Source: Meloidogyne chitwoodi
Lineage: Eukaryota; Nematoda; Chromadorea; Rhabditida; Meloidogynidae
DNA length: 64,000 nucleotides
Direction: 5' to 3'
NCBI GenBank assembly: GCA_015183035.1
Contig: JACZZP010000004.1
Coordinates: 62,001-126,000 of the forward strand
The notes beneath the pieces were generated by a model. That model was not told the origin of the DNA and ran no database searches. It saw only the letters and a list, made by a program, of their open reading frames with translations. Made by a program: the position numbers and the translations under genes. The stretch's first letter is position 1. Every line of letters begins with the position of its first letter. Positions 25,051-35,985 of this stretch are shown one piece after another.

Positions 25051-27349
25051 TATTTTGTTATTAAATGTTTTATTTTAACTAAATTCAAAACTTTTTTTAA
25101 GTTTAAAACTGTTCAGTAATTAAATTAAAGCAAATTTACAATAAAAGTGCATTAAGAAAGGCAATAAAAATGCGTTGGCATAAGAGATTGAAGTAAGAAA
25201 AGCATGGTTGATTTAAATTTTAAATTTGGGGAGGGTAAGTCAGGTGAGAGGCATTGAGAGGTAATAAAGAATAAAAGAATGGAGAAGATGGTTATGTGGC
25301 TGTTTAAAGGGATATATGAAGTAAATAAAAGGAAGAGGACAAATTGTTTTAAAAAATATTAAAAATTGAATAATTTTAAAGTGAAACTTAATAATAATTA
25401 AAATATATTTCAGAAAAAGTTTATTTTTGAACGAATTAAGTGAAGACGGGTTACGGTAAAAGATTGAGGCGTTTATAAATAATTAAACAAAGCATTAAAA
25501 ATTTTGAAAAGTTGAGGCTATCTCAAAATTATAAAAACATTTTATTAAAAAGTTAAAATTTATTAATTTTTTATAAAATTAAAGAAAAAAAGAGGGATAG
25601 GATATATTGCCATAAATGAAAATTTTTAATAAATCAATAAAGACATGCGATATTTCTTAAATAATGTTTGCCATTCACTATGAAAGAACGTAAAAATAAA
25701 AAAAGTATATTAAAAAATTTTTTTAAATAAATTCCAAATTTTGTCAGTAAACAAAAACATTTACAAACTGAAGACAAATGTTTATAGTTATTGATGAGGT
25801 CAAAAAATTAAATTATGATGCCCATTTATATCTGCCAACATAGCCTTACAGCAACAATCAAAAATAAAACACAATATTTTTTATAAATCTTTTTTCCGCA
25901 AAAATATTCAGAAAAAAGTCTTCTTCTCTTTAAAAGTGACATAGGTGCTGACTTCTTCAAATAATAAACCTTATAGCTATCAAACCAAATTAAAATTTTC
26001 TCAAGAGAATATTTAGAGGATATCAAGCCTATGTTTTATGTCTATAGCAATTTTAAATTTTAAAATCTGTTATTGATGTAAAATCTTAGAAAAAAAAACA
26101 AATACATTGAAGATCTTTCAAGACTAAATTTTTTTATTAATTTTAAATTTTAAAAACTAAATTATAGCCAGAAATTAATATTTAAATAAAATAAGGAATG
26201 TAAAATTGATTAAATAAATTTTAAAAGCATAAATCCTCTTTTATTCACGCGTTCCTCCCTCTCAAAAAAACTATTTTGCAAATCTCTTTTTCACGCAAAG
26301 CTGATAATTAACTAACGAGAGAGATAGTTTTTTGTCGTTGTTACCATGGGGAATATTTGTTTGAATTTAATAAATTGTTTTTCTTTGTGTTTGGATAAAT
26401 AAAATTTTTTTTTTTTAATATTTTTAAAATAATTAAAATTGAAGAAAAATATATTTATATGATAAGTCTCACAGTTAGTTACTTTCTTTTCTCGGCAAAT
26501 TTTGGAAAAATTTTAAAATTTAAATTTGTGGATATAGATTAAGTTTTCAAAAAATATTTACAAAAATAAAATAAGTAAAAACATCAACAAAATAAAAAAA
26601 TTTAAAGAAAAATTTTTTAAAGATGTAAAAATTGAATTATAATCTATAAATTATTAGCACAACTCCAATGCGTATTTTGGAACAAGTTTAGGAGAAGTTG
26701 AATCCAAATGTTTAAATTTAAATATTTTTTTATTTATTTGGCTAATTTAATCTTTTAAATCTATAACAAAAAAATAAAACCTCGTATCTATTCACCTGAT
26801 TTCGAAATTCCATCTATAATGTATACAAAGAAAATTGTTTCCGGTAAACACTCGCGACACATTCACGTGCTTAATAATATGCTCTTACACTCAAAACTGG
26901 CCTCCCTACTCGAGTCAATTAGTTAAATTATTAGAGATTATTTTTTAAATATCTTATAAGAGAGAGTATTTAGAGAAGTAAACAAAAAATTTGATTTTGA
27001 ACCTGTTGGCATTAACGCAATTGCGCATTCGTAAGTGGGAGGGTGATTGATTCCTTAAAGAAAATTTGTCCATAAATAGCAGCAGTACGTTGGGGAATTA
27101 TCAATTATTATCAACAGTTTCATTTATAGCGCGATGCCATTCATATCTCCCAATCTTATAAACGAAGTCAACTGTAAAAATATAAGGCCTAATAAGCAGA
27201 AAGAGTCTTTAATGACTCTGGGTTGGTTAGAAGATAAAAAAACCTTGTTTCAGAGGCTCCTATATCAAGTTCATCCACTCTTTTATTATTTTCTGGGATG
27301 GGTTCAAACGCTTTACATTAATAAATATTTATTAGTTTAGTATTTCAAC
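25051..27349. other. Intergenic region without a supported gene
   Basis: 2.3 kb of AT-rich DNA between a minus-strand and a plus-strand gene, so it contains both promoters. AAGTGCA occurs near 25145. At 26255-26335 there is an imperfect inverted repeat (CTCTCAAAAAAACTAT versus GAGATAGTTTTTT). A 68-codon plus frame at 27134-27340 has no partner exon or domain and is not called. Confidence 0.4.
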
Positions 27350-30300
27350 ATGAAATACACAACAAAAATTTTTTTTTGTTTACTCCAATATTCGTTTATT
27401 TTATTTGTGAGTTGCAATCAATTCAATATGAGGGTTTTGCCGTCTGAGTATGTTTGGAAAGTTTCGTTGGTATGTTCTGGTTGTACGTCAAAAGTTCAAA
27501 AACTAGTAATAATTAAAATTATTTAATAATTAAAATTAATTAATTGGAAAAATATATAATTTTCAGCAAACAATGCAAGGTCAGAGTGATCTCAGTTTCA
27601 ACCTTGAAACAAAGGAAAAAATAAAAAAGCTGAAAGTGACTATTAAATCGAAAGAAAAAATTGCGGGACATGAGCGGGTACCCTAATTAAATTTTTAAAT
27701 TTAATTTTGAACCAAAATACACAAAATTTTATTATTTCTTTATTATATATTTTTTAAAGAAATTTTTTTTATTTTCTAAATTTTACCTAATTCAAGCATT
27801 AATTGTAGAAAATGTATTTTTTAAAAATTTTCCTTTCCTTTAAGAAGCAAACATGGACTCTATTCCCGAATAGTGATAATTCAGCTGCAGAGGGACGTTT
27901 CTTCAATTTTGACAAATTGCATCTATTCAATTTTGGTCAATTCGAAGTTAAGGAAGGAGAAAATTTATATTTGAGCCTTGAGGTATTTTGTTTAAACAAT
28001 TTTTAGAAAAATTCTTTAATAAAATATAAATGCAACAATATTTTCGATGAATTACAGAATTGTATTACTTCAATATTTTTTAATATTTTTGAGCAATTTT
28101 TTATTATTTAATCGTAAAAGGACTTTTTTACTTGTCTGTCAAACGCTTACTAATAAATTGTAAATAATAAGAATTTTAGGTAAAAAATGCTCCTCCAATA
28201 TCTGAATCACTTAAAAATTTGGGTATAAAATATTTTGCACTTGTAAATAACAATGATGGTTATAACGACGTAAATCAGGAATTATTTAATAAAATCAATG
28301 GAAAACAGATTACTAAATTTTGTTTGAAAGAGAAAAAAATTCACCTCCCTAAAGTACTAAAAAAACAACCACCAAAAATTTGTGTAGCTCAGGTAATTTT
28401 AGAATAAATTATTTATTTAAACGGACCGATTCGACATATCGACGACATTTCTGAAATATCAGAATCATTTTTAGTAGATAAAGTATGAATAAAAGTTTAG
28501 CCGATGGCATGAACAGAACCTTAGACCTTCTCCATAAGTTGCTAGACTAATAAACAGATGCTTTAATAGAACCAGGGGCGACCCTTTATCATTTTTATGA
28601 GTATTTATCTTGCCTTAAGCGTATTAAATGTTAGCCATCTGAATAACTCTCTGTACATTTTGATATTTCGAGTGTCCATCGAAACTAGTTCATTTCTCGC
28701 TCTATTCAACTGTATTATTTATTTAATTTATTTATTGTTTAATTTAAAAAAATTTAAAAGAACTAATAATTTTGATTTAGATGTTTAAGTGTGCTAAATG
28801 CGGCAGGAATAAAGAAATATACTACAAACACACTTATGATAATGTGGCGGATTGTAAAGCTTGTAGAAAATCTGGAGGAGAAATGTAAAATTCTTTTAAA
28901 TAATTAAATTTCAGATAATATTTATTTAATTAAAATATTAAATAATATTTTTGTTAATCAAATAATAAATACTAATTTCTTTTTAGTTACACTCAATATG
29001 ATAACTCTGTAGAACTGCTAAAAATTTGTGTTGATGTGAATAACCCAATTTTTCAGGTAATATTTTTTATTTTACAAGGTTATGTATTCATAATTATTTT
29101 TTAATTATTTTTTGTTCTTCACTTTTTAATATTTATAATTATTTTTTAATTTTAGAGCGGGGAAGTGCCAGAATTTACCTACACAATTGATTTCAACAAT
29201 AAAAAAAATAAAACAAACACAAATTATGTTAAACTTACTAATATACCTTTAAATTTTCATCCTGTTGATAATTTTGATGGAGAAAGCTCAATAAGTAGTG
29301 GAAGTAAAAGTAGATTTAGTTCTTTAAGAAAAAGTTATAGTAGTTTTAGGTATATTTTTATTATTTATTTTTATTTACAAATTTGTGATTAATGAGGGAA
29401 GTTACGCTCATTATAAGTGCTAAGTTGAACAAAACTAGGCAGAATGGGTTGTAACATAAGCATTGCTTAAATACAATCGAATATAGGAGACTCAAAATAG
29501 CTTTACTATTTTTAAATTTTTAAAATTGGCTTAAGCATCGAAAAAACCTTAGGTCATAACTTTTGTGACTTGAACTCATTATATACTCTTATTAAGCTTT
29601 CGAAAGTCATCATCTAGCTTATCAAGTACAACTGGAAGTGAAACGAATGTTGGATCAGGTAACAGTGAATTGATTAAATTTAATTATTTTTTGAAATTAA
29701 AATTTTGTTATAGTAAAGCGGTCGACCCATCCCAAAAATAGCAAAACATTGGGGGGATTGATCCTGAGATCTTTCGGAAAACGGGTGTAATCCATTCAAC
29801 CATCCCACCGCCGATCGAAGACTTTCTTTTTTCATTTATTAGCTAGGCAAGAAGGAAACTTAGCCGGCCTTACATTATTATAATTTTATTAATTTAACCA
29901 TAACTTTAAATTCATATCTATTGATTTAAATTAAATGATTATTCAACTTTTTAGAGTATGAAAATGAAGGAAGGCCAAATTCTACTGCAAATACAAATGA
30001 AAATGGAGATTCGTCAGGAAAGTGAGATAAATTATATTTTTTTAAATAAATGAACATTTAATTAATTTTAAATTTTGATGTTGTTTTAAGCTCAAGCTTT
30101 GAAGGTGAAACTTCAAATACAGCACAGAGAAAATTAAATAAGGGCAAAGCAACTACTGAAATGTATAATATACTTTTTATTTAACTTTTGATGAATATTT
30201 TTAATTAAATTTAAAAAATTATTTTTTTTTGAGATCCATAAAGGATTCTAAAAACATTTTTTAAATTTAATTTTAATAAAATCATTTTAAACAATTTATT

Positions 30301-32254
30301 TTAAATTAAAAATTAATTTAAGGGCAACCGGGAAAGCATTTCAAAGAAGTAATACTATGCCTCCTCAAAGTAAAATTCCTATGAACAAACAATCAAATAG
30401 CTCTAATGGTGAAGGTAAATTGAATTTAAGTATTTAATAAATATTCCAACTAATTAAAAAAAGTTATTTTAATATCTAGTTTTCTTTGTATTTCTATCAT
30501 TTTAAATATTGTAGATTTTTAAGACTCTGATTTTGAAACTTCTGACGATGATGTTGAAATTTCTCTACATCATACTTCAAGTTTCAACGGAATTAATAAT
30601 GTAATAAAAAATTTTATCAAATTTATGTAATATTTGATTTTTAGGCTAAACCTCCAATGCCAGAAAAGAAACAAAGCGTCACCAGTGGTCCTCGCTTAAC
30701 TCCTATACATCCACACCCCGCACAAACTTTTAATACTCCTCATCCGGTTCCCGCACCATATTGGCCTTATACTAATCAAGGAAATTTCGGCAATACACAA
30801 ACAAGCAACCATGGTATTTAAAAATTTTTCTTAAAAAATTCGTTAATTTTTTGTTATTGGATAATCAGATTATGGATTTATAAAAATAATAATTTTTTTA
30901 TTAAGCAAAGAATTTTTAACATTATTCAAATTTTATTTGAATTTTCTCTTAAAATAGTTTTAATGTTCGAATTTTATTTTTTATTAATCTTATAATACTG
31001 AAAATAATACAATTAATTTCAAGATATTAATAAATTTCAATTTAGGTAATGGCAGCGCTGGATATCATGGAAGTGGTTTAGGTGGTTCCAATGTCAGTTA
31101 TATGCAACCTCCCAACAATAATTCAGCTTATTTACATCCACATCCCCTGTCAAATCAAGCTTTTCAAAGTTATAATGAAGGAGGTGTAACTTCAAGTCAT
31201 GGTCATCCTGTTGCCGGACAAAGTAATAATTATAATGGTCATGGGCCATGTCGGAATTAGTCAAACTGACGGCTTTAGTATCTGAAAATAATACAATTAA
31301 TTTTAACAAGTTAATAAATTTCAAATTAGGTCATGGCGGCGCTGGATATGGTGGAAGTTATTTTAACGGTTACAATGGCAATCCAATCCCGAATCCCTAT
31401 GATAATTCCCATTTATATCAATATCACGAACACCCTCAAACTTTGCAAAGAGGTTATCAGGATATGGAAAATTCTGGTTATAATTTCGGCCCAGGTGCTC
31501 AAGAAAATAATCAAGACACTGTACCCAAAACTGGTGGAACTGGCAGAGTTGACCATCATGGTATTTAAAAATTATTTTTAAAATAATTTTTATCCAATTT
31601 TTTGTTATTGACAATAGTATCTGTTTTTCGATTAAGCAAAATAAAAGTTTTTTATCAAGCGAAAGTTTTCATAAGCATTATTAAAATTTTATTTTTTATT
31701 AATCTTAGAATATTGAGAATAATATGTACAAGTATTTCAAGGAATTAATAAAATTTAAACTTAGGTCATGGCAACGCTGGATATAATGGAGGTGGTTTAT
31801 ATGGTTCCAATGGCAGTTCAGTGTCCCACTCAGCTCCTATAAATTCATATCCTGCACAACCTCATAAAACTCATGAATATCCAGCAGCTATTACATATCC
31901 TGGTTATCATCCAGTTCACATACCAAGTGGAAATAATACTCATCAAGGAAATTTCGGTGGACAAACAGGCAGTCATGGTAATATAACAATTATATATATT
32001 TTAAGAATTTAAATTTTTATTTAAATTAAGATTGAATACAAATTTTAAATCTAAAATTTAAATAATTTTAAGAGCACAATGATACTTCTTACATGACGCA
32101 GCCACCTTCTATGCCTGTAGAATATGTGACACATCCGCAACAACACAATACATGTTATGAACCTTATGTTGGTGAAGATGGAATTGCACCCTATAAAGGT
32201 TATGAACGTGTTGTTGTTGAACAACAAGGAACTGAAGGTTGTAGCATTATGTGA
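27350..32254 (+). CDS. Large secreted protein with zinc-ribbon-like Cys pairs, duplicated Gly/His-rich exons and a CSIM end
   Basis: Seventeen exons: 27350-27505, 27567-27677, 27845-27982, 28180-28392, 28781-28884, 28987-29056, 29156-29349, 29597-29658, 29955-30021, 30091-30162, 30323-30414, 30524-30600, 30645-30813, 31046-31237 (or 31249), 31330-31560, 31765-31977, 32073-32254; about 780 residues. A signal peptide (1-21) precedes an N-terminal domain with CSGC and, in exon 5, CAKC plus CKAC, suggesting a zinc ribbon or disulphide knot. A Ser-rich linker follows, then a Pro/His/Gly/Asn/Tyr-rich C-terminal half encoded by three tandemly duplicated exons. The last residues are EGCSIM, a CaaX-like box. 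No family recognised; the composition is effector- or matrix-like. The exon 14 donor is ambiguous but both choices keep the frame. Confidence 0.7.
29715..29822 (-). repeat. tRNA-like (possible SINE head) sequence in an intron
   Basis: On minus this stretch has TGGTTGAATGG, a match to the Pol III A box, and 28 bases later GGATCAATCC, close to a B box. The acceptor stem of a real tRNA is missing. It sits in the 29659-29954 intron and is less AT-rich than its surroundings. It could be a tRNA-derived SINE fragment or a decayed tRNA. Confidence 0.3.
30814..31980 (+). repeat. Three tandem exon-plus-intron duplications
   Basis: The exons starting at 31046, 31330 and 31765 all begin GGTNATGGCNNCGCTGGATAT and their upstream introns also align (TTATTAAGCAAA, TTTTTATTAATCTTA, then GAATAATA). 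Exon ends share CATG followed by GTATTT or GTAATA. So intron and exon were copied together, by unequal exchange in tandem, within one gene. Each copy keeps phase 1 at both ends, so copies can be gained or lost without frameshift. Confidence 0.75.
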
Positions 32255-32579
32255 ATGCAGATTTGAAAAAAAATATTATTCGAGATTTTTATTATTCATT
32301 ATCTTTACTGTCTTTTAGTATTTTAAACATTTTCTTTTTTTTTAAATTACCCCAATTTATATTTTTTATTCCAAAGATTTTTTAAATATATATTCCCCTT
32401 TAAATTTATTTTTGTTCCATATTTTTCTTTCTTTTTTAAAGTCTCGATAAAGTTTTCAAAAATTGCTTTAGTTAAAAAAATAATTTATAAGAAAGATGCA
32501 AAAAAACTTTTATTCGCAAAAAATTATAACATTAATTTTATTTTCGTTATTTTTTCAATATGTCCGATTCTTTATAGAA

Positions 32580-33287
32580 TCACGATTGCATTTGGAAATC
32601 ATATTTTTGACTGGGCCGCAGACCTTTAAAATAATTAATTTTTTTATTTATTATTTAAAAATTAATAATAATTTAAAATAACCAACAACATAGCGAGGAT
32701 CCCAGTCATGATATGTTGTGCCATCACAAAAGTCCTAAATAAAAAAATGTTTCAAATTTTGTCCTTATTTAATTCAGATTTGACTCACCCGACAAACTCC
32801 ATAAATGCCAACAACTCCGTGTTCCTCACAGCATTTTGTATTGTTTTTACCCCCAGTATAGCAAGAAATAAAATCTTAAATTTTAATTTAAAAATATCTG
32901 TTCGACTAAATTTACCTGAATTGTAGCTTAATAGGCAAAACTGTTCTCCAATAGAAAAATCTGGTGGAGGATACATACAGACTAAATATTTTAAAAATGT
33001 TTATTACTTTATTTTAAAAGAAAATTTAGGATTTTTAATGCCATAATGGTCAAAGATTGGTAGGAAACTCTTTGGACTATTTTTAAAATTTAGGGTTATA
33101 TTTATTCACTTTCAGCACAGCTAACATTCTTTTCCTCACAGCATTGCTTAAATTTATCGCTAGCATGATCTCGAAATCCTTCATATTCATTTGAAGATGA
33201 AACTTGCTCTAACATTGAAATTGTTGTAGCAACAATAATAAATACAAAAATTACAAAAAAAGAAGCAATATTTTTCATTTTTGACAA
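32580..33287 (-). CDS. Secreted DB-module Cys-rich protein
   Basis: Five exons on minus: 33287-33110, 32981-32916, 32874-32789, 32734-32683, 32623-32580; 141 residues, all phases consistent. The signal peptide covers about residues 1-24. The mature part has FKQCCEEKNVSCAE near the start and, further on, NTKCCEEHGVVG and VCRDFCDG. This CC-plus-spaced-Cys pattern is the nematode DB module (Pfam DB, of unknown function), found in secreted nematode proteins. The exon layout (Cys pairs split by phase 1-2 introns) fits. It faces the previous gene tail to tail, 326 bp apart. Confidence 0.8.
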
Positions 33288-34278
33288 ATTTTATTAATTT
33301 TATGAACACAGAGTCGATAAATTGCGTTTTATTTTGAATGCTGATTTTCGCTTACATTGGACATTTATAAACAAAAATTAGTCATTTTTATCATATTTGT
33401 TTGGGAAAAAAGTATTAATTTCCTGCTAAGTAAAAAATGGTCACTGGCCCAAAGCAAGAAAAAAAATAAATATTTTTGAAAAATTATCGGAAAGAACAAA
33501 AAGAAAAGAATCAAAATGTATTAAGATAAGAGAAAAATACAAAAAATAAGTACCGACATAAAAAAAGTAATTTGAATTTTCTAAAATTTGAATTGCCTAC
33601 GCAAAAATTGTAATGAATTCCCTAATTTTTGGAGTATAGACTTATGACCTTTGGCAATGAATTAATTTTTATATTTTATTTTGTAATATTACTTTATTTA
33701 AATTTATAAAAATTTTTACATCACAGAGATTACTGTACCGAAAAACCTTTACCAATAATTAACGTTAAAATTTTAAAAAACGAATACTTTATCTATAATT
33801 ACGATAAATTATTTTGTATTTTGACATCCCTTCTTCAAAGATTTACTAATTTATCATTTTTTAATTTTTTTAAAATTTCTATTTTGGGACATCTTTACTT
33901 TTTTTTTTTAAAATTTTTTCTTCTTTGATTCATTCAATTTTCTGCCTCAACTGCCAAATTGTAATTTTTAAACCAATTTTGTTTTCATTGTGTTTACGTT
34001 CATTACCACTATTAAAGGACCGGTTTTAATTAACAATTTTTTCATTCTCTCAATTTTAGACGCATTTTTTAAATTCTTTTTTTTTTATTTTCGGGAGAAT
34101 TTGATTAATTTGTCTTTTTTTTTAATAATTATTGTTTGCCATTATTTAAAATTAATTAATTTAAAAATCTTATACTTTTTTAAATTTCTTAGAAAATTAG
34201 TTTTTAAAAATAGAAATTTAATTTTTCTTAAAAATTTTTCAGAAATTTTTTTTTTTAATACAATTTTAATAATACTTA
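33288..34278. other. Intergenic region, no gene seen
   Basis: About 1 kb of AT-rich spacer between divergent genes. A long open plus frame at 33990-34310 is almost entirely Phe/Leu/Ile/Asn and reflects T-rich composition rather than a gene. There are no clear repeats. Confidence 0.5.
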
Positions 34279-35556
34279 ATGAGTTGGAAGACAATTCCCG
34301 TCAAATTTGATTCATTTTTTGATTGGAAACGTATGTTCTTTAGGTTTACTAAATTTGACCAAAATGATTAATTAATTACCAAAAGATAAAAATTTTATAA
34401 TTAAAACTTTTTTGAAATTTGACATTTTTGAGTTGCGGACAGATTCTGCGACTTGCGGACAAAGTCACAGACAATGAAAGGATAACGAAAAATTACCAAT
34501 TTTAGGCCCTCTTCATTTATTCGATGAATTTCGCAATAACAAAAAACAAGGAGATTTTGAGGTAGAAATAGATGTAAATGGATTTGATGATCGTGAAATT
34601 GAGGTGAATTAAATGACTTTTTAATGCTAAAAATAACTAAAATTCTTTCTAAATATTTTATTTATTTCAATAAATTTTAATAAATTTGCAGGTTAAGGTG
34701 TTTGGCCGCGAAGTGAGTGTTCGTTGCCTACATGAGGATCAGAGTAATTTATTTATTTATTTATACCAAGTTTTTAGCCAATTTGCTAGTTTTTAACTGT
34801 TTAAAAAATTTCGTCTTAAAATAATCTCTAAAATTCAAATTTTTATTTTTTATTAATTAAATAGATAATCGTCGAGAAATGAACCGATCTTATCGTTTAC
34901 CGGATGATGTTGATGTAAACGGTGTTGAGTCAAAACTTTCAAATCGTGGGATTTTGACGATTAGAGCAGCAAAAAGAGAATCATTGCATCATGAATGTAT
35001 ATTTTATTTAAAAATTTTTAATTTAAGATTTGATAAAAATTAAAAGAAAAAAATTATTTATTTTAGCAGCATTTCCACAATCTGTTGGTTTTAGCAGCAA
35101 TTTTCCAAGTTCAAAGAAGGCGGATTTTGAAGTAGAATTGGATGTGCATGAATTCAAGCCAGAGGAAGTCGAGGCAAGTTTATTAATATTTTAATTTATT
35201 TTTTATAATTTTTAATATTAAATTATTGCTTAAATTACTTAAAATTAATTTTTTTTATTAAATTTTCATTAAAAAAAATTTTTTTTTAATAGGTTAAAGT
35301 GACTGGTAGCAAAGTTAACATTCATTGTTTGCATGAAGGAAAAGGTTTTAAAGTTTTTTTTTAATTTAAAAATTTATTTTTAAATTTTCAAATTTTTTCT
35401 TATGTTTTTTAAAAATTTATTTTAGATTCTAACCAAACAGTAAAAAATGAAATTAGCCGTTCTTATGTACTCCCAAGTGATGTTGATCCAGACACGGTCA
35501 AATCAAAACTTTCTGATCGTGGAATTTTAACTGTGGTAGCTCACAAGAAAGCATAA
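34279..35556 (+). CDS. Small heat-shock protein with two alpha-crystallin domains
   Basis: Seven exons: 34279-34330, 34506-34603, 34692-34743, 34865-34996, 35067-35173, 35293-35344, 35426-35556; 207 residues. Each half repeats the crystallin pattern: DFEVEIDVNGF...EIEVKVFG then SYRLPDDVD and SNRGILTI in the first, and DFEVELDVHEF...VEVKVTG then SYVLPSDVD and SDRGILTV in the second. Exons 3 and 6 are both exactly 52 nt with the same phase, so the second domain arose by internal duplication. The N-terminus (MSWKTIPVKF, FFDWK) is a short sHSP lead. The intron after 35173 uses a GC donor (GAG|GCAAGT). Intron 1 contains two TTGCGGAC repeat units (34435-34465). The product should bind unfolded client proteins without ATP in the cytosol. 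Two-domain sHSPs are uncommon but known in some worms. Confidence 0.9.
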
Positions 35557-35985
35557 AAAATTAAAATGGGAGGAAAAAATAATTGAAAAAAACAATTAAA
35601 TTTTTTTAATATTTCTGCTATCAAAAAAACTTTTTAAATGTTGAAAACAAATAAAAGAAAAGAATTTATACAAAACTAAAGCTACATTTAGTGAAATAAA
35701 TTTTTTAAAATAATGGGGAATTTGTGATAATTAAAGTGGATTTTTTAATTTAAAATAAAAAGGGATTGGGAAAATATTTTTTACAAATTGAGGTATTATT
35801 TACACATCAGATTTGGATCAAAATAAAATTTAAAATAAAAAATTGGGGATGTTTACAATTTTTCTCAGGGAAGAATTTTACTGAAGTTTAGGGGATGAAT
35901 GGAAAAATTATAATAAAAAATTAAAAAAATTTTTAGGGGTCTCTGGCCTTTTTGCCAAATGAAACAGTCGTTTAAAAAAATAAAT

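Noticed and set aside
27134..27340. 68-codon frame just before the 17-exon gene
   Set aside because: No signal peptide or domain, and it ends before the well-supported ATG at 27350; more likely 5' flank.
33990..34310. 106-codon Phe/Leu/Ile-rich frame
   Set aside because: T-rich sequence translated; the real gene in this area starts at 34279 in another frame.
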